A stretch of DNA of 64,000 nucleotides from Merluccius polli (Eukaryota > Chordata > Actinopteri > Gadiformes > Merlucciidae): positions 163,501 to 227,500 of the forward strand of contig JAOPHQ010005143.1 of assembly GCA_030340625.1 (NCBI GenBank), read 5' to 3'. Below the pieces are notes generated by a model. It saw only the letters and a program-made list of their open reading frames with translations, made no database searches and was not told the DNA's origin. Made by a program: the position numbers and the translations under genes. Below, in pieces: positions 34,232 through 47,994 of this stretch; the stretch's first letter is position 1, and every line of letters begins with the position of its first letter.

Positions 34232-35631
34232 GGTATGTTGAGGGAATGTGGGGCTGTTTTTAGTTTGAAAAAAGGACATTGAGGGAATTTAGGGCCCTGG
34301 GAACAGCGTGGACCCCCACTCAATCCATGAAGAGCTGAGGTCACAAAACTGCCTTCATTAGTAAAAAAAAAAATAGGCTAAGCACTAGGATGGGTAGGCG
34401 AGTTCTGCATTAGGCTATTTTATTAGGCTTCAGACATTTGTGTGTATTATAATAAGCAAACATTTTCTTCAAATGTGTTTTTTGACATAAATATTTACAA
34501 TATCATCAAGGCATCAACGATCATAGATGGCTCAGGGTCAGGTCAGGTCCAGAAGATGTCTGATAGCAGGGCTGAGCATCTGGGGTTACTTGGGGAAACC
34601 GATTTAGGAGAGTTGTAAACAAACTATAACTTTGGGTGCATTACTACTACAATCCATACATTTCTCTCCATCTAACCCCTCCCCACCCCATGTTGTTTCC
34701 CATTACAATGTATTGGATGAGGAAATACACGTTCACACACATACAGCAGAGCTGTATGAAGCAACTGAAGCCTTTGCCCTCTATGACCTAAAAGGCTGTA
34801 GGGATGTAAATTATGCAAGATGTCAAATGTTCAAGAGTGGAAAGTGCACAGAGGGAAGACTACCACCAAACAGAGGCCTTACATAAACACCCTCAGTGGG
34901 CAAACTACCAGGTAGCCATATACAGTAGTTGCCTGCAGAGGCAGCCAGAGAGTCAGACTTCTTTGGGATTGACACTTGTGTACTGCTCCTGTAAAAAAAC
35001 ACAATGTGTGAAAGGAATACGCCCATGCAGATTGATCAAGCTACCATGAACAGACATGTCTTTGATTTGATTGTGAAATTATTATATTTTTTATTTTCAG
35101 CAAACTAAGAAAGGAGAAAACTGTCTAAGAACAGAAATCAAATTTAATGAAAGAAGAGTACATGTTCAAATTAAAAATAAATACAATTCAGTTTTAATGA
35201 ATCAAAAACTCAATACTGAATCAATTTGCGAAATAATGGTGTCTACACTCTACATTATGACAATCATGCTAGATGATCTGTGAAGAGTCCAAAATACTGA
35301 ACTTAACCTTTAAAAGAAATGACCAAAAGAGAATCATTCAGAAGAGATGAAGGAGACTTCTGACAACAGATACAGAATTGGGCCGCATGTCTTATCTTTG
35401 GTAGAAAGATTGTTGATCAATGTATGATCACTAGATAATTGTATAAGGCCTGCTTAGGTTCATTAGTGCATATACATTGGTGGCAAAGGTACGCACTCTG
35501 TTGTTGGAGCAGTGTCTGTCTTTGTTTTTTTTTTTACATTCTTTGTGATGATTTCATACAATTCTGTTACTTATTTATGTCAATCTACATACATGCCTGA
35601 TATGACCTAATTGCTATAATTTCTCTGGCAG

Positions 35632-36894
35632 ACTGCGCCATATGAAGAGGGCTCTGCTGGGATAACCTTTGATGTGTCAGAGTTTACGTTTGCTACTGAT
35701 GAAGAAAACAATGGTTCAAATGAAGAAGGAGAAGAAGAAGAAAACAATTGTTCAAGTGAAGGAGGGGAGGAAGAGGAGGAAGAAGAGGAAGAGGAGGAGA
35801 TTGATAACTCTGATTCTGACTGGGAAAAGAGTGCTTCTGACCAGTTGGAGAGCGATGACTCAGCCTCACATTTGAATTCTGAATTGCATCCAAGCATCCG
35901 TCAGCTTTGTCCAGAATGTGGTGCCTTCTTCCCTTCGGACAAGACTCACACTTGCGAGTATAAAATCAAGCCATTTTCCTGCAATATTTGTGGCAAGAGA
36001 TGCGTGGATGAAAGGGCTCTGAAAGCTCATAGCAAAATCCACCAGGAAAGCTATGAGCACCCCTGCAAGTTCTGTATGGCGCCCTTTAGAACAAGACTTG
36101 ATAAACTGGCCCATGAGAGAGCCCACACCCGCAAAGCAAAACCATATGAATGCCCTGACTGTTCTATGTCGTTTTCCAAGCTCATTGCACGCAATTTACA
36201 CTTGAAAGGCCACAGGGGCCCCAAAATATTTTCATGCCCGCATTGTGCTTTGGACTTCCCGAGAGCCCACCTCATGAATAGACATATCGTGGTGCACACT
36301 GGTGTGAAGCAGTTTGCGTGCGAGTTCTGCAGTCGCTCCTTCAACCAGCAGGGCCACCTTAAATCCCACCTGCGTGTGCACACCGGGGAGAAGCCCTTCA
36401 AGTGCCAGCACTGTGACAAGAGCTTCAATCACAACGTAAGCCTGAAGAGTCATGTTATGCGGTACCATAAAGGAGCTTCCAACTCCGGGCAGAGCGGACA
36501 CATGAAGCAGATCAAAATGAAAAATATGCGGTCCTCGGGTAGACCCAAAGGAAGGCCCAAAAGAAATGCTGCTACGGGGGAGACAAACTCTACTCCTGCT
36601 GTGCGAGGTGAGGGCCTGGACCCAATCATAGCCGCTGAGCAATCAGAGGAGGGCCATTTGAGGACAGCCTCTTCCAAAGACATTGAAAGCGATTGGAGTG
36701 ACAGGGATCCAACATCTGTATGTAAAGAAGAGGACAAGGCAGAGGAAAGCAAGGGAGTGAGGAAGAGCAAGCGGAAAGCCAGCCAGAGATCAAAGACCTT
36801 TTATATTGCAGAGAATGATTTTGAAAGTGACTCGGACAGTGGCCCTGCAGAGGAGGCTAAGCGGAGAAAAGTTGTCAAAAGTCAGGAAACATAG
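35632..36894 (+). CDS. C2H2 zinc-finger terminal exon C
   Basis: The terminal exon of 420 residues opens in phase 0 after CTCTGGCAG with T-A-P-Y-E-E-G. The order is acidic region (two blocks of Glu-rich repeats), CPEC...H.C cluster, six C2H2 fingers, GRPKGRPKR and basic tail. Compared with A and B the fingers differ at several positions, including helix residues of fingers 1 and 4 (DERALKA for DENSLKI; PRAHLMNR for RTAHYMDR), so its DNA preference may differ. Fingers 5 and 6 are unchanged. The upstream partner is the THAP head at 33161. The annotation start is the splice acceptor, not an internal Met. Confidence 0.87.
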   Translation, partial: TAPYEEGSAGITFDVSEFTFATDEENNGSNEEGEEEENNCSSEGGEEEEEEEEEEEIDNSDSDWEKSASDQLESDDSASHLNSELHPSIRQLCPECGAFFPSDKTHTCEYKIKPFSCNICGKRCVDERALKAHSKIHQESYEHPCKFCMAPFRTRLDKLAHERAHTRKAKPYECPDCSMSFSKLIARNLHLKGHRGPKIFSCPHCALDFPRAHLMNRHIVVHTGVKQFACEFCSRSFNQQGHLKSHLRVHTGEKPFKCQHCDKSFNHNVSLKSHVMRYHKGASNSGQSGHMKQIKMKNMRSSGRPKGRPKRNAATGETNSTPAVRGEGLDPIIAAEQSEEGHLRTASSKDIESDWSDRDPTSVCKEEDKAEESKGVRKSKRKASQRSKTFYIAENDFESDSDSGPAEEAKRRKVVKSQET

Positions 36895-39300
36895 GAGGAC
36901 ATAGAAGAAGGTTGAGGAATATTCCATGTGTCTTAAATTCATGATTGGGAGCCATTCCTTTTTTTTTCTAAATGTAAGGGACAGGAAAAAAAGTTGAACA
37001 TCTAGGCACAATTTACCAGAACTGAATGGGTATAACAAAGTAGGTATTGGGATTAAATACATTCAAGTATATTGCCATTTTGTACATGATACAAATATTT
37101 TTGTTTTATAGCCTAAGAAATTGCATATTATTGTTACAATTGTTATTATAGAATACATTTTGAAACAAACTATGTTGAATAATTTTGTCTGTCTTAATTA
37201 TTAACAGTTTATCATACAAGTTGACAAGTATATTTTAGCTTTAGTCATCCTGACACTGCCCTAACAATTACTGTTTTTCACTTACCAGACACAATACTTT
37301 GGATATAGAATAAAATGGCTTTGAACTAACTTTGAGGTTCTGCCATCATGTCCAGCTGACACACGCAAACCTGACTATTGTTGACCAACTAAATACTATA
37401 GGGGGTTAATCTTCCCTGATGACTTGCATGCAAGTCCAAGATCTGTTACTGTGGAGTGTGTTGTCTGCAAATGTAAATTCTGCGTCCTGACTTTTTTTTA
37501 AGTGAAGGTGAATTGAGAAAAGTGATGATGACCCCCTGTGGTAACCTAGTTACCCCCCTAGTTACCAAGTTAAGTTATTGGTCATTGAATAATTTATACC
37601 AAGTGTTGATTTCAGTGTAGGCAAGGCAGCTAAAACTTCTCTTTTAACCACCTGGCTGTTGAATAGGATGGCCCACTTAGACTTTAATAAGTACTCAATT
37701 CTTTAAATTAAGTTGCACCAAGGGAACGTTTTTTTTAATCCAGATTGTTAAAAACAAGATACCATTAACATTCAAAGGTTCATCTCAGAATTGGAGAGCT
37801 CAGCTCCCAGAACCATGCCAAACTAGCCACCACCTCACCTGGGAGCTGCAGGGTCCCATGTTCAGGTGAACCCATGGGGGTATAGGGTGAACCATGCACG
37901 TTACCATGCTGGAGGACCTGTGTAGAGCTGGTCGGAGGTCTGTTCAGCAGACCTCTGTGACACCGGGAACAACTGCTCCTGATCCACGTGGACCTGGCCA
38001 CCCTGAACTAGGTCACATGATGCACAGCAGACCTTATATTAGCTCCACATATGCACGCTATAGTGTTTTATTTATTTACACACATTTTAGATTTTACTTC
38101 TAACATTAGTAAACATGCTACTAAACATTCTTCTACATTATTAAAGTGATCTAAAAAATATTTTATTTGACAGCAATGAAAGGACAAGTTAGAAGTAAAG
38201 CATTCTTGCATTATTCTTCAAAATATTGCCCAGTACCAATATTTAATGTTACATTTAATTACACTTTTTAATACTATGGGCTATTTATTTTGTTGCTGCT
38301 ATTGTACATTAATGTTGATTTCCACTATAACATGAACATTTAAAAGTTGTTGCTGATGTATTGCAGTGACATTGCAAGTAATTTATGGAAGTAATCATTT
38401 AGCACCAAATGCATATCTGCAATCATTGTAGTTATTATATACACGGTGTCCTTACTGCTAACGTCCACTAGGTGTCCTCCTTGTGCTACCAATAAAAAGA
38501 GCTCAAGGTATTCTGAAATAATTATAAAACCTTTTTCACTTGTAATTGCCATGGTAACGCCTCTTCTTCTGCAATACCTCATCGTGCCCTTTCTAAAACT
38601 TAGAAGGGATCTGCTGTTGTACCCCCTTCTGTTCCTTCTCTAATGATCTCTACCTATAGCACACTGTGTGTTCTCCCACTGCTAGAGTAGGAGGGCTCAG
38701 GTAGAAATGCAGCTCTCCTCTTCCTTTCTCTTCAATATAAGGGCCACGTCAGAGAAAAGAAAGCATTATTTCAGTGAATCACTGCTGAATTTTTGTTGCA
38801 ATTATATTTGGGTTAGCAAACTTTGCTATCCCTTATTTGCCCATATTGCTCCAATTAACCTTTTAAAAAGGATAATATAATTTGGTTTAATAACTGACAC
38901 GACAGATGCAATTAATAATGTCTGCTTGCCCTGACTCGTTTGTTTTGCCATGACAAGTTATTGTGATTTGTTTTTAATTGCATAATTTATTTATTCATAG
39001 ACATGAGAGAGTTTGATCACTTCACGGCTTATGTTTATTCGATATGCATTTATGTATTATGATTAGATTTGCAAGGTCCAGGCTCCCAAACACAATATCC
39101 ACCTTATTTGCATGTCTGTGCTTAAGAGGACACGGTTCTCTTCAAAGGCTGCATTATTATTCTCGTTCCCTTTTGTATAGCTTTCTCCTGTCATTTCCTT
39201 TGTATACTGCAATTACACTTGAGTTGCAATATTACATGTCCCCTTTTTTCCGTCTTATGACTTCAAATGATTCACTTTTCCATTTGCTTTAATCAAGTAA
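36895..39300. other. 3' flank of exon C, diverged third copy of the duplication
   Basis: Non-coding sequence that matches the flanks of A and B in blocks (37760-37920, 38430-38520, 39045-39210). No THAP head follows here; the homology fades after about 39250. Several CA/TA-rich stretches but no gene. Confidence 0.5.
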
Positions 39301-39656
39301 AGGGCTGTTATGTTTAACAATCACAGAGCTTTCGTATACTTTGTTAGGGATTCTCTCTGTCTCTGTCTCTCTGTCTCTGATCAATCAAAGCTGATCAATA
39401 TTGGCTGCACTTCTTTCCCTTGCTGAATCCTCCAATTATTCCAGATAGTTTTCTGCCTCTGACACTCACACAGTGAGAAGCCATCTAATAATGGCCCGTT
39501 ACATAAAGGTGATTTGCCTGTGAGCCACAATGGCTTGTATAGGCTATGTGGTCATGGACAGATGAATGAATAGATTGAATAGCAATTAAAGATAAACCAA
39601 ATTATAGTTTTCTGGGGATGGCATAACATTTGAAAGGATTAATGGTATTTGAGTAG

Positions 39657-39924
39657 CAGGCACGTGCAGAGGGGGGGGCTATGGGTGCCCGAGCCCCTGC
39701 CCTTTTCCCTTTGAAGGACCAAAGTGCCCTTTTGAGCGGACCAAAGTGCCCTTTTGCCCCCCCCCCGCGCTCAACAATCGCGCAACAGAAATTCTCCGGT
39801 AGCACCCCCCCCCCCGCGCTCAACAATCGCGCAACAGAAATTCTCCGGTAGCACCCCCCCCCGCTCAACATAAATCCTCGCGTTTTTGAGCACCTGCCCC
39901 TCATTGTGTCTCTGCACGGCCCTG
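39657..39924. mobile_element. Small hAT-type non-autonomous element with 8-bp duplication
   Basis: TTGAGTAG occurs at 39649-39656 and 39925-39932, an exact 8-bp target duplication as made by hAT transposases. The ends CAGGCACGTGCAGAG and CTCTGCACGGCCCTG are inverted with two mismatches. Inside is a twice-repeated minisatellite: a C run, GCGCTCAACAATCGCGCAAC, then AGAAATTCTCCGGTAGCA. No coding capacity. Confidence 0.88.
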
Positions 39925-39932
39925 TTGAGTAG

Positions 39933-40255
39933 AACATGGTGATGCTATCCCCTTACGGCAAGAACCAGCAGTCGTTTAAACCAAGTGCTGTGATACTGAC
40001 TTTTCTAAAATGTTCAAACAACTACTGACAGTGTTGAGCATGTTTCTTCTTGCAGGTCTGTACTCTCTAGGAAATAATTCAGTTGTAATATTAATGCTGC
40101 GATGATTGTCAGATAACATCACCATTCAGGATACTAGCAAATTGTATTTACTCGGCATTCCTCAGTATCTCACTCTCCTAGGGAGCCAAATTTTTTTCTT
40201 ATAAACTGCCAGATAAGAAAATGCCATGTGCAGAGTAACCAGACACACTTAACAA
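39933..40255. other. Non-coding stretch
   Basis: No gene or repeat recognised. Confidence 0.3.
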
Positions 40256-40257
40256 TG

Positions 40258-40944
<687 letters not shown>

Positions 40945-41122
40945 TAGGCCTATATATATATCTGTATCTATATCTATAGATATATATATCTATATCTATA
41001 GATATAGATATAGATATAGATATATATATATAGATAGATAGATAGATCTATATAGATAGATAGACAGATAGATAGATAGATCTATATATAGATAGATAGA
41101 TCTATATATAGATATATAGATG
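40945..41122. repeat. GATA/TATC-rich microsatellite
   Basis: Mixed runs of GATA and TATATC words over about 175 bases, with several internal palindromes. Confidence 0.9.
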
Positions 41123-41925
41123 TGAAGCTCCACGAGACCTCTGCCACCCTACATACTCCCCCCCGTCTAACTTGCTTCATGCCTTGTGCGTTCTCTCCCT
41201 TCACACTCCCTACTCTTTTATTCTTTTCTTTCTTGCACCCATCTATCTCTCCGTCATTTCCCTCTTTAATGCACCTCCACCGCACCCCCCCTCCCCTAGT
41301 GCTCTACAATCCACACTGCAGCTGGATTTGATTGATAACACAAATAATAATTTGGCTCAAATACTCTCTGTGGCTATCTGTGTTCTTCTGATCAGAACAC
41401 ATATACACACACATACACACACACACACATTATAATATGCATATCAAACCTGTATGCCAAATCCATGTGTTTGAATTGAATTAAGTACAGATGAGTACAT
41501 TATAAAATCACTACGTGTGTGTGTGTGTGTGTGCTGCAGGCTCAAGGCTTACAGAGCCTTTGAGTAATGTGGTAAACTTTAATATTATTGATGGTGAAGC
41601 TAAACTGTTCTCCAAGGTCCATGCCCCCCCCCCCCCCCCCCCCCTTTTTTACTAAATCGAGCTTCATTGACGTTGGAGCAGTGTCGACCCCAGGGACAGC
41701 TTTATAATAGCCCCATGTGCAGAACGGAACATGCATCACATCAAGACATACGATGCTCCCCATACTCATTAAGGAGTCTGTTGTAGGGACACTGCTGGCA
41801 CTTGAAGAGGCGTCCGAACAAGGTCAATGGTGGACGTCAACCTTAAAGTCCGTCCATCACATCATATAGTAGGCTACATGGTGATGTGTGACGTGAGCGA
41901 TGGTGGTGGCTGTCTACCTCGGTAG

Positions 41926-41986
<61 letters not shown>
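41926..41986. repeat. (GAT)n microsatellite
   Basis: About 20 GAT trinucleotides in tandem. Confidence 0.97.
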
Positions 41987-41987
<1 letters not shown>

Positions 41988-42039
41988 GGCCTTGGCTGAC
42001 CTGCTGCCGCAGAACACTCAGGACACAGGACTTCAACCA

Positions 42040-42095
42040 GCTAAGATAAGATAACACTTTATTAATCCTGGGAGGGAAATTTGGTCAACCATCAT
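42040..42095 (-). mobile_element. Fragment of a common fish retroelement 3' end
   Basis: AAGATAACACTTTATTAATC followed by a GGGAGGGAAATT word is a dispersed fish repeat end that I recognise by eye, in inverse orientation. The parent element cannot be fixed from this piece. Confidence 0.4.
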
Positions 42096-42099
42096 TTAC

Positions 42100-45000
42100 T
42101 ATTATTCTGTCCTACTGAGTGGGTTTATTTTTTTCTATTATTGAGTCTAAAACACTGCAGCGAATCTGAAATGAATACTTACAAAACCCAATGGGGTGTT
42201 GACCATGAGTTGCGGTGGCAGGTTTAATTGTGAGTGCGGGGGAACTAAATGTATTTAAGATTGTGTTGCGTTCATTCAGTTTGAGCAGTGGTGAAGTCAT
42301 GTCATTTTCATAAACAGTGCTCCAGAAAACCTTGCAGAACCTGCAGCCTCATAGAGAGCATGTTTACATTAAATTATCTTTTTGAGATCTTGTGAGATCT
42401 CTTTCACACATATCCACATGCTGACTCACACTGATACAATACCTACAAAATGTTATGAAGATAAATTGAATTCCTTCAATCAAAGTGTAATAGGTAAATA
42501 CTTTTTCTTGCAAGTTAAATAAAAAAACCTATATGAATCTTAAAATAGCATCGCCATCCAAATGGCTATCTATCCATCAAAGTAGAATATCCGGATAATC
42601 TTCCTGATGCTTTTGCCAGCTGGCAATTTATGTCGCTGCCTGCTTTAAAACCTTTTAACTTTTACATTGTAGCTTTCCTTCTGCACATAAATCTTACCTT
42701 TATAAACTATAAGACACAGCACAGAGTGTGTGTGTGTGTGGGGGGGAAAGTGTGTGTGAGGGGGCGAAATGCAATAAAAGGCGATTTGTTATGAGGAGGA
42801 AATGTAGGATGCGTTGCAACGTGGAGGACACAATCATTCTCCTTTCCAAAAAGGGATCCGTAAACGATTAATTGAGTACTGGAACACAGGGCTAGCTGCA
42901 CAAAAATGTGCAACGCTCAAGCTATCAATGCTTGTCGTAGGTTGGGTGAAGGCTGATATTGGCGGTGGTGTTTTAGCATTGGAAACTGTTCAGCATAATG
43001 ATGTATGTGGTATACCTTTATGACAGCAACTCATTGAGGAACTGACATGTCACGGACCTTGCACTTAACGTCTAGGACATTTTACAATAATACGCAATAC
43101 TAACACCGTCATTAGGCTCAGGAAATCGGAAAACAAAACTGTGTCAGGTGGCATGGAAACCAATGGACAAACATCCGATACGCTCTGTCAAACCAGCCCT
43201 AAGCCATGAACTGGCTCCACCATGAAGCGCTTAAAGTATGAGCGTGTGTGTTTCACAAAAACCTGGAGGCATACAGAACCAATTTTGAAATCTCACCGTG
43301 AGCCCCATACCCTGACCCTTGTCTGGTTGAAATGCATGACGTCTTGTCTCGTTGGAAAACGCAAGTCAAGTCACCGTCACCGTGCACATGCAACTCTCAT
43401 CGTGCATGTAATAAGCATAATGAGACCTCATTAGCATTCCAGATGGATGTGTGTCATGCAGAGAGCACAGTGTATAGCAGATACACTAACCCATTGCACA
43501 TTGGGTGATTAGAGGTGGTGGTGATGGGTGGTGGTGGTGGGGCGCTGGTGGTGGTGGTGGAGATGATGTGTGGACTCGTGTGTGTGGAACAAAAAAGTGG
43601 AAATGGGTGAGTCAGGTGAAACTGGTTATTCATTTGAATGAGGTGATGGTCTAGTAGCTGGGGTGTTGGTCGTTGCTGTTGAAAGCTTACCTGTAAGCGT
43701 TTCTGTCTGAGCCCAAACGTCTACCCGACTCTTAATTACCCATAGGCCTATCTGTATTCACTGTACGTCACTGTGGATAAACAAGCACCTCCTCAATCCA
43801 TTAGACTTCATTATAATTGTCCCCTTGCCAATCCATCATAGTCACACACTGATAAGTGAGGTGTGTTTATTGTTGGCTGTCCTCACCTCGATGTGCCATC
43901 GTATTGAGATGTCAAATTTGAACCAAAAACAAGCCCTCCTTCTCCTAATCTAAGCCCCACCCCCACATTAAGAAGCATTGAAAGTTGAAACGTCCATACA
44001 TTTGCAGGAACAAGCATTAAATCAAAAGAAAATTTGACGAGGACAATAAAAGGAGATGTGTGTGTGTGGTGTGTGTGTGTGTGTGTTGGGGGCAGTTACA
44101 GATAAATGGTTGTGGTGGTGGGGCGGGTGTTGGTTTCTTCCTAGGGTGAATGGTGGCAGTGTGTGAACAGAATGGGGAAAAGACTGGAGAATTGGAGTGG
44201 AGCGTGGAGACGGTGGAAAGGATGGATGGTATGGTGAGAGGAGCGACGGAGCACCCAGGAGCGAGGAGGGACTACATATGAGGAGCTGCTGCCAGGTGGC
44301 AATCACTGCAGAAGCCAAGATGCAGAGAAACTGGAGGCTATGGCCGTAAGTCTCCCACCTTACTACTTCTCTCTCTCTCTCTCTCGCCCCCCCCCTCTCT
44401 CACTCGCTCTCTGTCTTTTTCACACTGGGAGTCCTACGTTGAGATGTTTTAATGGCAATTCCAAATGCTGTATTTTGTATGGAGGCTCTTTAACAGCTGA
44501 ACCAGAAAACCAGAACTTCCAGACTCGGCTGAGAACAACACGAAGAGAGGGTCACTTTGTTTTGCATCTGTATGGAAGAAAACGAACAGTGCGCTATGCT
44601 GCTGGGTCAGATTGTGAATAAGTAGGCCTCCAGGAGAGCTTTAAAGGGGGGGGGGGACATTCACAGTGTCATGTGAGACCAGGGCTGGAATTTCTCCCTC
44701 TCATTATTTCTCTCTCAGGTGTGTTTTCTATGCATCCTAAGCCATCTATTAGTCATCTTGTTTTTTCTTGAGACCTTTAGACCTTAGTGCGAGATGTGCA
44801 AATGTGTTCATTTCAGTTTGTCCTCTTGGATATCATGGCATGTTCACAGTGCATCACCGTGGGGATATACACCAGTTTTATTTCCTTCCTTCCACCATTT
44901 CTCAAGGAGGCACATTGATGTGCTTGACTGTGCATGTGTTTTAATCTGTTGAGGTGGAAAGAGTGTAAAAAATGGACATGTTGAACGTGCCTCATGTGGC

Positions 45001-45300
45001 TTTTGGCAGGGAAAAAAAGAGCTAAATGCTAATAGAGTGGATTAGGAGCTTGAAACAGACAGAGAGAGGGGAAGCAACTCTATTTCATATTCATTTTCAG
45101 AGTTTCTTAATAAGATTTTCCCAGGCTAGGTTGGAAGATGAAAGTGTATCCCATATTCTCACTTTATTCAATCTTGCTATAGCCGAGCCATGGATGACCC
45201 TTGAGGGATGAGTGAGGTTTAAGTTCAGTTGCTGCCCATAGCCAGGCATTAATTCTGCAGCACGCTTGTCTGTCAGTAAGTGAAACTCTCCCAACTTCAC
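42100..45300. other. Gene-poor stretch with short microsatellites
   Basis: Short TG runs (42724-42741, 44058-44086), a GGT-rich patch (43510-43562) and a TC run (44370-44402) are present. I see no exon I can support. One possible donor is noted as a separate observation near 44347. Confidence 0.35.
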
Positions 45301-45306
45301 TTCAGG

Positions 45307-45485
<179 letters not shown>

Positions 45486-45921
45486 CATCACATCATTCAC
45501 ACTTCTTCAAACAGAATGTCCACTGAGGTCACACACACGCACAAGCACACACACGGCAGGAATGCACAATGCCTTTTCCTGTCAGTGTCTCTTGTATCTG
45601 TGACTGTCAATTTAATGGACAACTGTTACACTTGGATTGATGGGGTCTATTTTGTTCTCTGGGCATAAGTCAGGGGTGTCTGAAGGCCTATTGACGTGTG
45701 TTTGTGTCCATGTGCATCCTTGTGTGTGCTTGTGTGTGTGTGTATACTTGTGCGTTTATATTTGTGTGTATGCGTGCATACATTTGTATCTGTGCTCCTT
45801 TTGTTTCTGTGTGTATTTTCTGCATTACATTACTTTACGTTGATATAGCACTTGGGTCAAACCAGTGAAGAAAAAGAGTAGAAATCTGAAGATGAAGAAA
45901 GTAATAAAATACTTGAAAATT

Positions 45922-45923
<2 letters not shown>

Positions 45924-45983
<60 letters not shown>
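45924..45983. repeat. (AG)n microsatellite
   Basis: About 30 GA dinucleotides; a second, shorter array 440 bases after the first. Confidence 0.97.
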
Positions 45984-45984
<1 letters not shown>

Positions 45985-46207
45985 GTTGTTCGTAGTTGAG
46001 TTTAAACGAAGAATGAGACTCAGAAACAGTTTTCCCAGAAACCGTCTGTCTCTGTCTTCTTCTGCATGATGCAATGAGGCCCATCAGGACTTTTGAGTCA
46101 CACTCTTAAGTGACTGATAAGTGATGCGGCCAACTAAGTGGAGTATACTCAAAATGGAGGACTTCATCAATGGGGCCTGGGCACATGCACACACTCAAAG
46201 ACGCCAA

Positions 46208-46238
46208 CCCCCCCCCCCCCCCACACACACACACACTG
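46208..46238. repeat. Poly-C run followed by (CA)n
   Basis: Fourteen or so C residues followed by CA repeats. Confidence 0.9.
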
Positions 46239-46860
46239 AGGTTGAATGGAGCCGTAGTTCTTTATTTCCAAACGGCTGGAGGAGTGCTAAATTCATCTTT
46301 TCTTTTCGGAGGTCATGGCGCACATGTAGCAGAGAGGTGGGAAACAGGCTGGGTAAACAAATGGCTTCAGAGGGTTTGATAGCCGACATTGGATTTGTTT
46401 TGACAAGCTATACAAGCTCGGCAGCCATCTTTAGATACCTTGTGTGATGTTGTTTTCTCAGCGTAGTTTTCTCTTTTTTCCCCAAGCACCACCATCGCTG
46501 TTTTTAGTTATAGTCTTACAAAGAAAACCCAATCAACATTTAGTTTTTTTACAATTTACTCTCAATCTAAGTCAACCGATTAATTTTCATTAGTGCTGTG
46601 CTTTTATTGGGAAATATGTCCCCTCTGTATTTAATCTAATGCTAAATGGATTTGTAATGCTCCACTATATAGTATTATAAATATTAACAAGTAACAGCCG
46701 CTTATATTAAAATGGAAAACTAGATTGAATGTTGTTTGTAACAAGTAGGCTAAATAAATTATATTTTGAATGATGTGTCCATCAGTGGCTGGGCAGATCA
46801 ATAGCTCTCTGGAATGACTCTCTGACTTTCTCTTCCAACATATGACTGGGACAGGCAGGG

Positions 46861-46863
<3 letters not shown>

Positions 46864-46892
<29 letters not shown>
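46864..46892. repeat. (TG)n microsatellite
   Basis: About 14 TG repeats followed by GA-rich sequence. Confidence 0.95.
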
Positions 46893-46899
<7 letters not shown>

Positions 46900-47017
46900 T
46901 GAGAGAGAAAGAGAGACAGACCAACAGACGTGACGGTGTGCATGCATGTGTATGACAGTGACAGTGAGTGTGTGTATGTGTGACAGTGAATAGAGGTGTG
47001 TGTATATATATATATGG

Positions 47018-47212
47018 AGGATGGATGGATTAATTAATGGATGGATGGATGGATGGATGGATAGATGGATAAATTAATGGATCGATGAATTAATAGATAG
47101 GAGGATGGATGGATGGATGAATTAATGGACGATAGATGGATGATAGATGGATGAATTAATGAATAGGAGGATGGATGGAGGGTGGTTGGATCGTTGGATG
47201 GATGGATGGATG
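47018..47212. repeat. (GGAT)n-rich minisatellite
   Basis: Repeated GGAT words mixed with AATTAATGGAT and GATAGATGGAT variants over nearly 200 bases. Confidence 0.92.
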
Positions 47213-47928
47213 AACGATGAAGCAAGGAGGATGCTTTTGTGATCCCAGCTTTGGCATCTTTAAATGTAATTAAAAAAAGGCATGTGTGTGTATCCTCTGT
47301 CTCTGCCTCCAGGCACAGAGTGGAGTCTGTCAATGTTTTGTCCTTCATCACAAGAGGGCCAAGGTTGGTTAATGAGGATGGTAGCGCATGACACTCCCCT
47401 CCCACCCCTCTTTCCTCCTCCCCCTCAACTCTCCACTGCTACCAACCTCTCCATCATCCCTTACATACACACATATCCAAACACACACACACTAGCACTA
47501 GCACTCTCCTGCTCTTTTTCCCTCAAACTTTGATTCCCTACAGTTTCTCCTCCCTCTTTACCAGTAGTGTAACCCCTTTCTTCTTTACAACTAGAGTAAC
47601 CTCTCTCTTCTTTACCAGTAGTGTAACCCCTCTCTCTTCTTTATCAGTAGTGTAACCACACACACCTCACGTGTCTTCTCATCTCATTTAGAAGCAATGC
47701 TGCTGACAGACTGTGACTTTGACTTTCATTTTATGATCAACAGGGGGCGGTCTGGGCAGCTATAAAAAAACAAAAAAACAAAACATCTCAACCCTATTCA
47801 TCTCCACCCTGCGTTGACAAGGTACCCAGGTGCTGAAACACGCGGGAAGAAACTGTAAAACCATTCTTTGCTGAAGGTTAACCCAAAAAATACACAAAAA
47901 CTCACAAAAAGAAAAGACTGAAACTGAA

Positions 47929-47930
<2 letters not shown>

Positions 47931-47993
<63 letters not shown>
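47931..47993. repeat. (CA)n microsatellite
   Basis: About 31 CA dinucleotides. Confidence 0.97.

Positions 47994-47994
<1 letters not shown>

Larger units (their letters stand above)
33419..35631 (+). other. Intron between THAP head 5 and C2H2 exon C
   Basis: The intron runs from GTAAGA to TTTCTCTGGCAG. It contains a hairpin at 33507-33543, a stronger one at 34058-34097 and a TA array at 34154-34229. The last 170 bases match the introns before exons A and B. No internal exon is recognised. Confidence 0.65.
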
